From NCBI GenBank assembly GCA_038230895.1, contig JBBRMJ010000003.1, positions 22,781 to 86,780 on the forward strand: a stretch of DNA of 64,000 bases. The letters run 5' to 3'. Shown here piece by piece: positions 18,644 to 28,100 of this stretch. Within the stretch, counting starts at the first letter, position 1; every line of letters starts with the position of its first letter. Position numbers and translations under genes: made by a program. A model generated the notes under the pieces. It ran no database searches. It was given only the letters and a program-made list of their open reading frames with translations, and was not told the DNA's origin. The stretch is from JAJXTN01 sp038230895 (GTDB lineage: Bacteria; Patescibacteriota; Saccharimonadia; Saccharimonadales; UBA4665).

Positions 18644-19462
18644 ATGTATTCTGGCACCACGTTAACACTGTATTCGGGGCGCATCCTGGGTACCCATCAG
18701 AAAATTGATCGCGTAGCTCGTCGTCATCTGCAGCGCCTGCAACCGCGTAATCGCTTCCCCCTGATTCGAACCATCTTGCATTTTGAAGGTGGCAATGGCC
18801 CCGATGCCATTAAGCGTAAGAGCCCCGCGAAAGATGTGCCGTGGCATTTTTTCCAGCCGTTTGATGAAGCTGATACGCAGTTACTGGTATCTATCGAAAG
18901 TCATTACGAAGCTCTGGTTAAAGCGCTTCGCAAAAAAGATGATGTCAAAGCCGGCTTTGAGGCAGCATGGCTGGCTCACGCCGTTGTTGATGGCTTGACA
19001 CCCGCACATCACTACCCCTACGAAGAGAAGCTCGTCGAGCTGATGAGTGGCAAACCGATCGACGAACGAGCTACTGTCAAAGAGAAGATTATTATGCCAG
19101 GCGAAAGCCGCAGCCAGCAGGTCAAAAATACCTGGAAACTATGGGGTGGTAAAGGACTATTCACTACACACTTTGCTTTCGAGTGGGGCGTTGGCACGCT
19201 TATGATTCCTATGAAACTACGAGGCTCAATGCCTTCGGCTGACAAATTGGCTGAGTTCGATGCCTTACCCTTGCGAGTTTGGTTTCGTAGTGTTGCACAA
19301 GATATTGCTCGGCTAGAACTCTACGATACTTTCTACAAGTCTGGCTGGACAATACCCCTGGCCCGTAGCATCCGGCGCAAACTCGCACCAATACTGGTCC
19401 AATCCGTAACATTGGTCTGGTATGGTGCTCAGCGTGAAGCTCAAAAAACGAAAGGCCGGTAG
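18644..19462 (+). CDS. Zinc-dependent phospholipase C-like protein
   Basis: A 272-residue protein with a helical pattern resembling the zinc phospholipase C/P1 nuclease fold. His112, Asp116 and His122 (LAHAVVDGLTPAHH) show the exact H-x3-D-x5-H spacing of the zinc ligands of Bacillus cereus PLC, and His18 and the WHFF segment (His68) could supply others. The family hydrolyses phospholipids or phosphodiesters. No signal peptide is visible, which is unusual, so the activity is a prediction. ATG 18644 is 4 bases after the recG stop, so the two genes are likely co-transcribed, with rsmD next. Confidence 0.6.
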   Translation: MYSGTTLTLYSGRILGTHQKIDRVARRHLQRLQPRNRFPLIRTILHFEGGNGPDAIKRKSPAKDVPWHFFQPFDEADTQLLVSIESHYEALVKALRKKDDVKAGFEAAWLAHAVVDGLTPAHHYPYEEKLVELMSGKPIDERATVKEKIIMPGESRSQQVKNTWKLWGGKGLFTTHFAFEWGVGTLMIPMKLRGSMPSADKLAEFDALPLRVWFRSVAQDIARLELYDTFYKSGWTIPLARSIRRKLAPILVQSVTLVWYGAQREAQKTKGR

Positions 19463-19463
19463 T

Positions 19464-19994
19464 ATGCGTATCATCGCCGGTAGGCTCGGTGGCCGTAACT
19501 TCGTCAGTCCACACGGCAATAAAACGCATCCCATGAGCGACAAGATCCGTGGGGCGCTGTTCAATGCACTCGGTGACATAGAAGGTCTCAGTGTCTTGGA
19601 TGCTTTCGCTGGTACTGGTGGTCTCTGCTTTGAAGCTGTGAGTCGAGGAGCCAGTTCAGTCACCGCCATTGATAATGATACAGCCGCCCAACGAGCGATC
19701 AGCGACAATATCAAGACGCTGGGCTTACAGCGGTCAGTGAAGCTCATCAAAGCGGCCGCGGGATCTTGGCTTGACACATCTGATGGAAAATTCGATATCG
19801 TCATACTCGATCCACCGTTTGATCAGTTGCAGCCCTTATTGCTGGTCGACCTCGCTGACCGTGTGACGGTCAACGGCGTTGTGGTGCTGTCGTTGCCACC
19901 TGATGCTCGTTTTAGGCTCAGCGCTGACTATAGCCAATTACTCACGAAAAACTACGGTGACGCCAAGCTGGTTTTTTATCGTCGCATAAAGTAA
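19464..19994 (+). CDS. rsmD: 16S rRNA (guanine966-N2)-methyltransferase RsmD
   Basis: A 176-residue methyltransferase of the RsmD family. It begins MRIIAGRLGGRNF, the typical RsmD opening; motif I is VLDAFAGTGGLCFEA and the catalytic motif is DPPF. It modifies G966 of 16S rRNA during 30S assembly. ATG 19464 is preferred over an in-frame GTG at 19422 that lies inside the preceding gene, because family members begin exactly at MRI. It starts one base after the stop of the phospholipase-like gene, so they form an operon. Confidence 0.9.
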   Translation: MRIIAGRLGGRNFVSPHGNKTHPMSDKIRGALFNALGDIEGLSVLDAFAGTGGLCFEAVSRGASSVTAIDNDTAAQRAISDNIKTLGLQRSVKLIKAAAGSWLDTSDGKFDIVILDPPFDQLQPLLLVDLADRVTVNGVVVLSLPPDARFRLSADYSQLLTKNYGDAKLVFYRRIK

Positions 19995-20006
19995 AATAAC
20001 AGATAC

Positions 20007-20090
20007 GCGGATGTGGTGGAATGGTAGACACGCCAGTTTTAGGAGCTGGTGCCGAGAGGCATGGAGGTTCAAGTCCTCTCATCCGCACCA
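20007..20090 (+). tRNA. tRNA-Leu (anticodon TAG)
   Basis: An 84-nt class II tRNA. The 7-bp acceptor stem GCGGATG/CATCCGC is perfect, followed by discriminator A and an encoded CCA (20088-20090). The anticodon loop TTTAGGA carries TAG, reading CUN leucine codons. The long variable arm (GGTGCCGAGAGGC region) fits Leu. TAAAAT at 19992-19997 may be its -10 box. Confidence 0.95.
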
Positions 20091-20097
20091 ATTTAGT

Positions 20098-20691
20098 ATG
20101 AAACAGCAACACCATATCATTTACGTTCCGGGCATTCTGGATAACATTTATCACCTTCAGAGCTTATCGGTGGCTACGTGGCGTCTCTACGGTGTTCGCG
20201 GGCACTGCCACCCAATACCGTGGGCTGGGCAAGAGGATTATCAACCGAAAATTGACCGTCTGGTCGCTGAAATTAACGGCTATCTAGCGAACGGGCACCG
20301 TGTATCTTTGGTTGGGGCTAGTGCAGGCGCCAGTGCAGTACTGAATGTCTACGCCCTGAGGCCCGATAAAATCAGCAGTGTTGGCCTGATTTGCGCCAAG
20401 ATTAATCGTCCGGAATCAGTCAGCGAGGCCGAGTATTATCTGGAAAATCCGGCATTCAAGACGTCATTGGCGCTCGTACAGATAAGTTTGCCAACATTGA
20501 GTGTGGTCAGCAGGCGTCGTATTATTTCATGCATCTCGCCGGGAGATAGCGTCATCCCCTATGAGGATACTCATGTGGACGGTATCGCTGAGATATTGTT
20601 GCCTAAACTCCGCCACGGTATCGCAATACTATACTGCATTACTTTCGGTGCCCACAAATTATTGAAGCAACTCAAGCTCCTGGCTATCTAG
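20098..20691 (+). CDS. Alpha/beta hydrolase-like protein
   Basis: A 197-residue protein with an alpha/beta-hydrolase look: HIIYVPGILDN at the N-terminus (oxyanion-loop region), the nucleophile-elbow candidate VSLVGASAGASAV (G-x-S-x-G type), and SPGDSVIPYEDTHVDG near the C-terminus with candidate acid and His. Substrate unknown. An open frame extends back to 20011 but runs through tRNA-Leu, so ATG 20098, 7 bases after the CCA end, is the real start. It may be read from the tRNA transcript; there is no clear ribosome-binding site. Confidence 0.68.
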   Translation: MKQQHHIIYVPGILDNIYHLQSLSVATWRLYGVRGHCHPIPWAGQEDYQPKIDRLVAEINGYLANGHRVSLVGASAGASAVLNVYALRPDKISSVGLICAKINRPESVSEAEYYLENPAFKTSLALVQISLPTLSVVSRRRIISCISPGDSVIPYEDTHVDGIAEILLPKLRHGIAILYCITFGAHKLLKQLKLLAI

Positions 20692-20716
20692 CCCTGTAGT
20701 ATACTTGAGATTAAGC

Positions 20717-22024
20717 ATGGCATTATCAACTCAACCCTATAAAGGCGCGCGGGATTTTTACCCGGAAGATAAGCGCAGACAGAAATATATATTCGCCAAG
20801 CTGCGTGACGTCGCAGAGCGTTTTGGCTATGAAGAATATGATGCACCTATTTTAGAACCCTTGGATATATATCTGGCGAAGACTGGAGAAGAGATCGTCA
20901 ATGAGCAGACATATGTGTTCGAAGATCGGGGTGGCCGCAAGGTTGTCATCCGCCCGGAGATGACGCCGACAGTCAGCCGCATGGTGGCTGGTAGACGACA
21001 GGAATTAGCCTATCCTGTGCGTTGGTATAGCATTCCGAACTTGTGGCGTTATGAACGACCACAACGGGGACGCTTGCGAGAACACTGGCAGCTGAATGTT
21101 GATATTTTCGGCGTGGCTGATAGCTCGGCTGAGGTAGAAGTCATTACCTTGGTCGACGCCGTCTTTAAATCGTATGGCGCAGCGGCTGATATGTACGACA
21201 TTCATCTGAATAACCGCCAACTGGTTGATTTCATACTGCGCGACTATCTCGGGCTCGACGAAACCGAAGCCCACGCCACCAGTAAACTGATTGACCGCAT
21301 GCACAAATTGGAGCGGGACGCCTTTATCGCTCAGGCTGATGAAATTGTCAGTGCTGACAAGCGAGAAGCTGGAGTTGTGGAGAAATTGCTTGGTGTACTA
21401 GATGTCAAAAGCTTGAAAGAGTTACCCGACGCCGTCCGGCAGACCGAAGCTGCTATGGAACTTGAGGCAATGTTGGAGGCCTTGCAAGCCGCGGGCATCA
21501 CTAACGCCCAATACGACCCCAGCCTCATGCGCGGTTTTGACTATTACACTGGCATCGTTTTCGAGGTGTTCGATACTCACCCGGATAACAACCGCTCCAT
21601 GCTTGGCGGTGGCCGTTATGACGGCTTAGTCGGTTTATTCGGCGTTGCTCCTGTGCCAACAGTCGGTTTCGGCTGGGGCGATGTGACGCTGGCTAACTTC
21701 TTGGAATTACACAATCTACTGCCGGCTTTGCCTCCAGAAACTGATGTTTACGTTGTACTGGTTGGCGAAGTGCAGACCGCTGCTCAGAAACCAATTGCTG
21801 AGCTACGCGCCGCCGGGCTGAACGTCGCCGTTGACTTGTCTGGTCGCAAACTTGGAGACCAGTTCAAGATTGCCGAGAAAAAGGGCATTGAACGTGTCCT
21901 AATCATCGGTGAAGCCGAGCTCTCAACCGGTCAATTTACCCTGAAAAACCTTGGATCTAGCGAAGAGATAAAAGCTGATGTCGCCGGTGTTGTGAAAGCT
22001 TTGCGAGCTCAGCAAACAGAATGA
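20717..22024 (+). CDS. hisS: Histidyl-tRNA synthetase
   Basis: A 435-residue class II synthetase for tRNA-His. It has the KGARDFYPED N-terminus, motif 2 in the RPEMTPTVSRM to RYERPQRGRLREHWQ region, the histidine-specific GFDYYTGIVFEV segment, motif 3 GGGRYDGL, and an anticodon-binding domain (about 335-430). TATACT at 20700-20705 overlaps an upstream in-frame TTG at 20705, so transcription cannot include it; ATG 20717, 11 bases after the box, is the start, giving a leaderless mRNA. The final bases overlap the next gene by ATGA. Confidence 0.95.
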   Translation: MALSTQPYKGARDFYPEDKRRQKYIFAKLRDVAERFGYEEYDAPILEPLDIYLAKTGEEIVNEQTYVFEDRGGRKVVIRPEMTPTVSRMVAGRRQELAYPVRWYSIPNLWRYERPQRGRLREHWQLNVDIFGVADSSAEVEVITLVDAVFKSYGAAADMYDIHLNNRQLVDFILRDYLGLDETEAHATSKLIDRMHKLERDAFIAQADEIVSADKREAGVVEKLLGVLDVKSLKELPDAVRQTEAAMELEAMLEALQAAGITNAQYDPSLMRGFDYYTGIVFEVFDTHPDNNRSMLGGGRYDGLVGLFGVAPVPTVGFGWGDVTLANFLELHNLLPALPPETDVYVVLVGEVQTAAQKPIAELRAAGLNVAVDLSGRKLGDQFKIAEKKGIERVLIIGEAELSTGQFTLKNLGSSEEIKADVAGVVKALRAQQTE

Positions 22025-22470
22025 GAGCGATTAACCATGCCGTGACGGGAGCGGTTATCGCTGTCGCGAGTGGCAACGCTTGGCTGGCTGTACCGGCGGC
22101 CATTGCTTCACACTTCGTGCTGGATGCCATTCCACACCATGGTGACGCCCACAAAGTACCTGACAGCCAAAGTTTCACGAACACGCTAATTGCTGACGCT
22201 CTATTGTGCATTGGGCTAGTAGCTGTGTTGTCGGTTTGGCAGCCGTCACACTGGCAATTAGCTTCGGTTTGCGCGTTTCTGGCCACATCGCCTGACCTGA
22301 TGTGGATTGGACGCTTCCGCAATGCACGTCGTGGACTGAAGCCGCCAAGATTTAACACCATTATGCGTTTTCACAGCCAGATACAGTGGTTTCAGCGGCC
22401 AATCGGTGTGGTTACGGAAGTCGCCTGGTTTATTGGGATGTCATGGATTTTGTACGGCATTGGGCGCTAG
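22021..22470 (+). CDS. Small integral membrane protein, YdjM/metal-hydrolase-like
   Basis: A 149-residue protein with about four hydrophobic segments. The patterns INHAVTGAVIAV and SHFVLDAIPHHGD (His, Asp, His-His-Gly-Asp) resemble membrane-bound metal-dependent hydrolases of the YdjM type; the assignment is tentative. It overlaps hisS by 4 bases (ATGA), so it is translationally coupled to it. Confidence 0.6.
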   Translation: MRAINHAVTGAVIAVASGNAWLAVPAAIASHFVLDAIPHHGDAHKVPDSQSFTNTLIADALLCIGLVAVLSVWQPSHWQLASVCAFLATSPDLMWIGRFRNARRGLKPPRFNTIMRFHSQIQWFQRPIGVVTEVAWFIGMSWILYGIGR

Positions 22471-22504
22471 CCAAAACGTTTGGTATCTGTTACACTAGCC
22501 CCCA

Positions 22505-23791
22505 ATGCAAGTCAAACGCGAGAAATTATCCGATACTAAACTGAAGCTGACAATAGTTGGCGACGCCAAGGTTATGGATCAAGTCAAGGCGGCGGTACTC
22601 GAACGTCTGAGTGAGAACGTCAAAGTTACTGGTTTCCGACCGGGCAAGGCACCGGCCCATTTAGTCGAGAAACAGATTAGTCAGCAAGTATTACAAAGTG
22701 AGTTTCTAGAACAGGCCGTTAACCATCTCTATGTTGAGGCTGCCCAGCACGAAAAGCTGCGCCCCGTCTCTCAGCCGGAAATCAGCATTATCAAATTTGT
22801 GCCATTCACAACCCTTGAATTCTCCGCCGAAGTTGAAGCTGTCGGCACTATTTCATTACCTGATTACAAGAAAATTACCGTCGATGTGCCGCTCAAGGAA
22901 GTTGCAGCCATCGATGTTAGTCAAGTTCTCGATAACCTGGCCAGCCGTGGCGCCTCCAAGCAGGACGTCAAACGGGCTGCTGAGAACGGCGACGAAGTGG
23001 TTATCGACTTTGTTGGAACAGACGCAAAGACGAAAGAAGCAATTGCAGGCGCTGACGGCAAGGACTACCCACTAACCATTGGTAGCAAGACATTTATCCC
23101 CGGTTTCGAAGATGAAGTTATCGGTATGAAGGCTGGTGACGTCAAAGATTTTGTGCTGACTTTCCCCAAAGATTACGGCACCAAGGCATTGCAAAGCCGC
23201 AAGGTTAATTTCGCGGTTACTGCCAAAACAGTCCTTGAGATTGCCAAGGCCAAACTCGATGACGCCTTTGCGAGCAGTATCGGCCCTTTCAAAACGGTGT
23301 CCGAGCTCAAGGCTGATATCAAAAAACAACTCACCGCTGAAGCGACGCGCGAGCAGCGACAACAGTTTGATAATCGATTGCTCGAGAAAATTGCCAATAA
23401 AAGCAGCGTTGCCATTCCAGCATTGCTGGTCGAAGACGAGATGACACGCATGGAAGACGAGGAGAAGCAGAGTATCGCGTACCGCGGTCAGACTTGGCAG
23501 GAACACCTGGTTGAAGAAGGCTTGGATGCTGAAGCTCACCATGAGAAACAACGCCCTGGCGCCGAACTTCGTGTCAAAGCCGGGTTAGTACTTGCCGAAA
23601 TTGCCGAGCAGGAAAATATCATCGTCAGCCCCGAAGAACTCGATGTGCGCATCCAACTGATGAAGGGCCAGTATGCCACCGACCCGACTATGCAGTCCGA
23701 ACTTGATAAGCCCGAAAATCGCCGCGACATCCTCAACCGCATGATCAGTGAAAAAACCCTTGACCGCCTCCGCTCGTTCGCCGGTAAGTAG
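22505..23791 (+). CDS. tig: Trigger factor (ribosome-bound chaperone and prolyl isomerase)
   Basis: A 428-residue chaperone that binds nascent chains at the ribosome exit. The N-terminal domain carries the ribosome-docking signature GFRPGKAP (about 43-50), then an FKBP-type isomerase domain (about 150-245, with GDEVVIDFVGT and KDFVLTFP), and a helical C-terminal domain. The TACACT box at 22491-22496 ends 8 bases before ATG 22505, with no ribosome-binding site, so translation is likely leaderless. Confidence 0.95.
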   Translation: MQVKREKLSDTKLKLTIVGDAKVMDQVKAAVLERLSENVKVTGFRPGKAPAHLVEKQISQQVLQSEFLEQAVNHLYVEAAQHEKLRPVSQPEISIIKFVPFTTLEFSAEVEAVGTISLPDYKKITVDVPLKEVAAIDVSQVLDNLASRGASKQDVKRAAENGDEVVIDFVGTDAKTKEAIAGADGKDYPLTIGSKTFIPGFEDEVIGMKAGDVKDFVLTFPKDYGTKALQSRKVNFAVTAKTVLEIAKAKLDDAFASSIGPFKTVSELKADIKKQLTAEATREQRQQFDNRLLEKIANKSSVAIPALLVEDEMTRMEDEEKQSIAYRGQTWQEHLVEEGLDAEAHHEKQRPGAELRVKAGLVLAEIAEQENIIVSPEELDVRIQLMKGQYATDPTMQSELDKPENRRDILNRMISEKTLDRLRSFAGK

Positions 23792-23821
23792 ACGCCGTAG
23801 TCTCAACTAAGAAAGCAGTTC

Positions 23822-23850
23822 TTGACTGAGTTGTCGTAACATTGTAATCT
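23822..23850 (+). promoter_or_regulatory. Promoter of the 110-codon orphan gene
   Basis: TTGACT (23822-23827), 17-base spacer, TAATCT (23845-23850). The ATG at 23858 is 7 bases beyond the -10 box, so it is at or next to the transcription start. Confidence 0.7.
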
Positions 23851-23857
23851 ACGAATC

Positions 23858-24190
23858 ATGACCAGTAAAGAAGGCTTATCTAGTTTCTCTGTCGTCGAAG
23901 TTCCGCCCGAGCTTATGGCCGAGTCTGTGCGCCGTGGCTTTGATTTTGCAAGAAGCGAATTTGTATGGGAAAGCTCCTCCGAGCACGCGGTTGGCCAGCC
24001 GCCATCTCACGTCCTTTTACGCGATGATGAACTAGTAGCGATTGTCCACCGCTGTATTAAGGGAGGATGGATTGCCAGCGACTACGGCGGTGAGCCGATT
24101 AATCTTCAACCGGTGGGAGAGCAGGATGCTCGGTCCCTAGCCCTCCAGTCAGCCCTACTATTATTTGCACCGGTTAGGTCTGATAATTAG
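23858..24190 (+). CDS. Hypothetical protein, 110 aa
   Basis: I do not recognise this protein. It has mixed charged and hydrophobic sequence, a GGWIASDYGGEP segment in the middle, no membrane segment and a single cysteine. It reads as a small soluble domain. Its near-consensus promoter and leaderless start support it being real. The stop codon falls just inside the CIRCE element of clpP. Confidence 0.6.
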   Translation: MTSKEGLSSFSVVEVPPELMAESVRRGFDFARSEFVWESSSEHAVGQPPSHVLLRDDELVAIVHRCIKGGWIASDYGGEPINLQPVGEQDARSLALQSALLLFAPVRSDN

Positions 24191-24213
24191 CACTCACACT
24201 TGACGAGTGCCAA
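24187..24213 (+). promoter_or_regulatory. CIRCE operator (HrcA site) of clpP
   Basis: TTAGCACTC, 9-base spacer, GAGTGCCAA: one mismatch from the CIRCE consensus. The -35 box TTGACG (24200-24205) lies inside the element and TATAAT follows at 24223-24228 with 17-base spacing, so HrcA binding would block the promoter. Confidence 0.92.
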
Positions 24214-24235
24214 TTCACGATCTATAATCAGAGGT

Positions 24236-24850
24236 ATGAGCAAACCCATGAGTAACGTTTTGATTCCAACCGTTATCGAGAGTGAAGGCCGCTACGAGCG
24301 GGCTTACGACATCTATAGCCGTCTATTGAAGGACCGTATCATTTTCCTCGGTTCAGACGTCAATGAGGCCAGCGCCAACATCGTCGTGGCACAATTACTC
24401 TTCTTGCAATCTGAGGATGCTAAAAAAGATATCTATTTCTATATTAATAGTCCCGGTGGTAGTGTCTATGATGCCCTAGCCATCTATGACACCATGCAAT
24501 ACATCACCAACGACGTTCAAACCGTCGGTATTGGCGTCCAAGCCTCAGCCGCCGCTTTCCTGCTTAGTAGCGGTGCCAAAGGCAAGCGCTTTGCCTTACC
24601 CAGCTCGACCATCATGATCCACCAGCCATCAAGCGGTACACGTGGTAAGGTGACAGATCAAGAAATCGACTTACGAGAGAGCCTGCGTATCAAAAAGTTG
24701 CTGGAAGGCATTATGGCCAAGAACACCGGCCAAAAGCCCGAGAAGATCCACCTAGACATGGAACGCGACAAGTGGCTGACTTCCGACGAAGCCAAGAAAT
24801 ATGGCATCATCGACGACGTCATTACCAGCCCCAAAGCCTTACAGGGTTAG
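24236..24850 (+). CDS. clpP: ATP-dependent Clp protease proteolytic subunit ClpP
   Basis: A 204-residue serine protease that forms the ClpP barrel. The catalytic triad is visible: Ser in GVQASAAAFLL, His in IMIHQP, and Asp in MERDKWLT. The open frame extends to a TTG at 24200, but that lies inside the CIRCE/promoter. TATAAT ends at 24228, so transcription should start at about ATG 24236; this gives a leaderless mRNA (a second ATG at 24248 is possible). It shares its operator with clpC, its ATPase partner, 19 kb away. Confidence 0.95.
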   Translation: MSKPMSNVLIPTVIESEGRYERAYDIYSRLLKDRIIFLGSDVNEASANIVVAQLLFLQSEDAKKDIYFYINSPGGSVYDALAIYDTMQYITNDVQTVGIGVQASAAAFLLSSGAKGKRFALPSSTIMIHQPSSGTRGKVTDQEIDLRESLRIKKLLEGIMAKNTGQKPEKIHLDMERDKWLTSDEAKKYGIIDDVITSPKALQG

Positions 24851-24875
24851 CCAAGTTCATGAATCTGCTTGACAG

Positions 24876-25122
24876 TTGACATTACTGGTGAGTTGCTTCA
24901 CAATGTATATTTAAGAAGTAGTGTAAGCACGGGGTGCTTGTTATCAATTAAGCCAAATACCCCCGACTTAGGATCTTCGGCCGAACTCACAAAAATCAAA
25001 CTAACACCGTAAAAACCGTTCATAGGTCATTGTTTTCGTTTTCGAATTGGGTATTAATTCGAATCGAAGCTGTTTTCTAAGAACTATGTGCACAGACCGA
25101 ATAACCAATTAACCAGGGGGCA
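24876..25122 (+). promoter_or_regulatory. rpoB promoter candidate and long leader with hairpins
   Basis: TTGACA (24876-24881) and CACAAT (24899-24904) are 17 bases apart and could drive a leader of over 200 nt with no credible ORF. It contains a 6-bp hairpin (AAGCAC 24925-24930 with GTGCTT 24934-24939) and a perfect 8-bp hairpin (TTCGAATT 25041-25048 with AATTCGAA 25056-25063, 7-base loop). No T-run follows, so these are not plain terminators. Function unknown. Confidence 0.45.
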
Positions 25123-25134
25123 TTGCTTAGGCGT

Positions 25135-28100
25135 ATGGCTAAAACGACTGTTAAGACAACTGTGAAAACTTCAAAAACATCAGGCTCTCGTGTCTTTTTC
25201 ACGCGACCGGATGACGCTCTCGATCTACCAAGTTTGGTCGATCATCAGAATAAATCATTTCAATGGTTCGTGGCTGAGGGTCTCGGTGAATTACTGGCTG
25301 AAATCAGCCCCATCGATGACTACACGGGCACAAAGCTATCATTAGTTTTCAAGGACTATCGCTTCGGCGACCCCAAGCTGAGTGAAGCTGACGCCCGTGA
25401 GAATAATGTTAGTTACGAAGCGCCTCTGATGGCGAACGTCGAGCTGACCAACAAAGTCACTGGCGAAGTCAAAGAGCAAGAAATCTATCTCGGTGATTAC
25501 CCATGGATGACCACTCGCGGCACTTTTGTTATCAACGGCGCAGAGCGTGTCGTGGTGAGTCAGCTGATTCGTTCAGCTGGTGTATTCTTCACAGCCGATC
25601 CACATGGTACTACCAGTCTTTACGGTGCCAAGGTAATTCCTGGTCGTGGTGCATGGTTGGAGTTTGAGACCGCTGCCAACGGTGCTATTTACGTCAAGAT
25701 CGACCGGAAGCGTAAAATTGCCGTTACCACATTACTCCGTTCACTCGGTGTTACCGAGGCTCGGATGCATGAAACCTTCAAACATGTTGATACTGGCAAA
25801 ACCAGCTACTTGGAAGCCACTCTCGAAAAGGATCCAACGCATGGCCAGAATGATGCCCTGATTGAGGTCTATCGACGTTTGCGTCCCGGTGACCTTGCCA
25901 CCGTCGACAATGCCAAATCATTGATCGAGAACATGTTCTATAACTATAAGCGCTTCGACTTTAGTCGAGTCGGTCGTTACAAAATCAACAAGCGTCTCGA
26001 CCTGAAGGTCACCAATACTATCGAAAACCGTGTCATGCGTCTGGAGGACATTGAAGCCATCATTGCCGAAGTCATGCGCCTCAACAATACTCAGGAACCA
26101 GCCGATGATATTGATTCTTTGGCTAATCGCCGCGTCAAATTAGTCGGTGAGCTGGTGCAACGCCAATTTCGTATCGGTTTACTCCGCATGGAGCGCAACA
26201 CCAAAGACCGAATGAGTATGAGCGAGATTGAGACAGTCGCCCCCGGCCAGCTCATCAACGCTCGTCCAGTTGTCGCTGCTGTTCGCGAATTCTTCGCGAG
26301 TTCACAGCTGTCACAGTTTATGGACCAGATTAACCCACTGTCTGAGTTGGCTCACAAGCGTCGACTGAGTTCAATGGGTCCTGGTGGCTTGAGTCGTGAA
26401 CGCGCTGGTTTCGAAGTCCGGGACGCCCATGCCACACACTATGGCCGTATTTGCGCCGTAGAAACTCCAGAAGGTGCCAACATTGGTTTGGTGCTCAACC
26501 TGGCTAACTTCGCTCGTGTCAACGATTACGGGTTTGTAGAAACACCTTACCGTAAGGTGCTCAATGCCGTGACTGCTAAGGATGCCACCGGCCACATCGC
26601 CGCCGATGATCTCCTCGACGAAAAAGGTAAAGTTATCGTGAAAGCTGGTGCTAAGATCACCGGCGCTGACGCTGCGAAGCTCGCCAAGGTAGCAAACAAA
26701 GTTACCTGGCCAATTAAAGCGCAGGTTACAACTGAAGTGGTCTACCTCGATGCCTACGACGAATATTCAGTCATTATTGCCGGTGGTGGTAGTGAAGTGG
26801 ACGAAAATGGTTATTTCGTCGAAGAACGTGTCAGTGCTCGGCTTATGCAGAAATCCGGTGAATTTGATGCCAATGATGTCACGCACATGGATGCATCACG
26901 AAACCAAATTATTGGTTCTTCGGCTGGTCTGATTCCATTCATTGAGAAAAACTATGTCTATCGCTCATTGATGGGTAGTAACCAACAGCGCCAAGCCGTG
27001 CCACTGATTCAGCCCCGTAGCCCAATCGTTGGTACTGGGCTCGAGCGCGTCGCTGCCCACAACACCGGTCAGGTTATCCTGGCTGAAGGTGTCGGTGAGG
27101 TTACGCAAGCCAACGCACAAGCAGTGGTTGTGAAGTATAAGGAAGGTAGCGTTACCTACGAGCCACAGCGCTTTGTACGAAGTAACGAAGGCACCTCAGT
27201 CAACCAAAAAGTTGTCGTTAGCACCGGTGATAAGGTCAAGGACGGTGATGTCTTGATCGAAGGTATGTCTATTGCCGAAGGCGAACTGGCTCTCGGTAAG
27301 GACTTGATCGTTGCTTTCATGCCTTGGGCTGGCTACAACTTCGAGGATGCCATCATCATCAGCCGCAAGCTGGTTGAAGATGACACCTTGACCTCTGTTC
27401 ACATTGTCGATTTCATGATTGAAGTTCGCGAGACCAAACTAGGACCAGAAATTGTTACCCGAGATATTCCAAATGTTTCAGAAGAGACGCTGCGACACCT
27501 TGATGATGACGGCATTGTCCGCATCGGTGCCGAAGTCCACCCTGGCGACATTCTCGTCGGTAAGATTACACCAAAGGGTGAGCAAGAGTTGAGTTCAGAA
27601 GAGCGTCTATTGCGCGCTATCTTCGGTGAAAAAGCTAAAGAAGTCCGTGATACCTCACAGCGTATGAGTAATGGCAAGCACGGCAAAGTCGTGGGCGTCA
27701 AAGTCTTCAGCCGTGAGAATGGTCATGAGCTCAAAGCTGGTGTCATCATGCAAATTCAGGTCTTCGTGGCCCAGATGCGCAAGATTGCTGTCGGTGACAA
27801 GCTCGGTGGACGCCACGGTAACAAGGGTGTTATTGCCCGAATCCTGCCGGTCGAAGATATGCCATTTATGGAAGACGGAACACCTGTTGAAATCGTGCTG
27901 AATCCACTTGGCGTCCCATCCCGTATGAACGTCGGTCAGCTGTTTGAAACTCACCTAGGTATGGCTGCTCGTGCCCTAGGCATGAAAGTCGCCAGTCCAT
28001 CATTCAATGGTGTGCCCGTCAGTAAGATTCAAGAACTGCTCAAAGAAGCGAACCTACCTGAAGACGGCAAGCAGCAATTGTTTGACGGCCGAACCGGTGA

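Noticed and set aside
20011..20097. N-terminal extension of the alpha/beta hydrolase
   Set aside because: These bases form tRNA-Leu; the protein starts at 20098.
24200..24235. Upstream TTG start for clpP
   Set aside because: It lies inside the CIRCE element and promoter, before the predicted transcription start.
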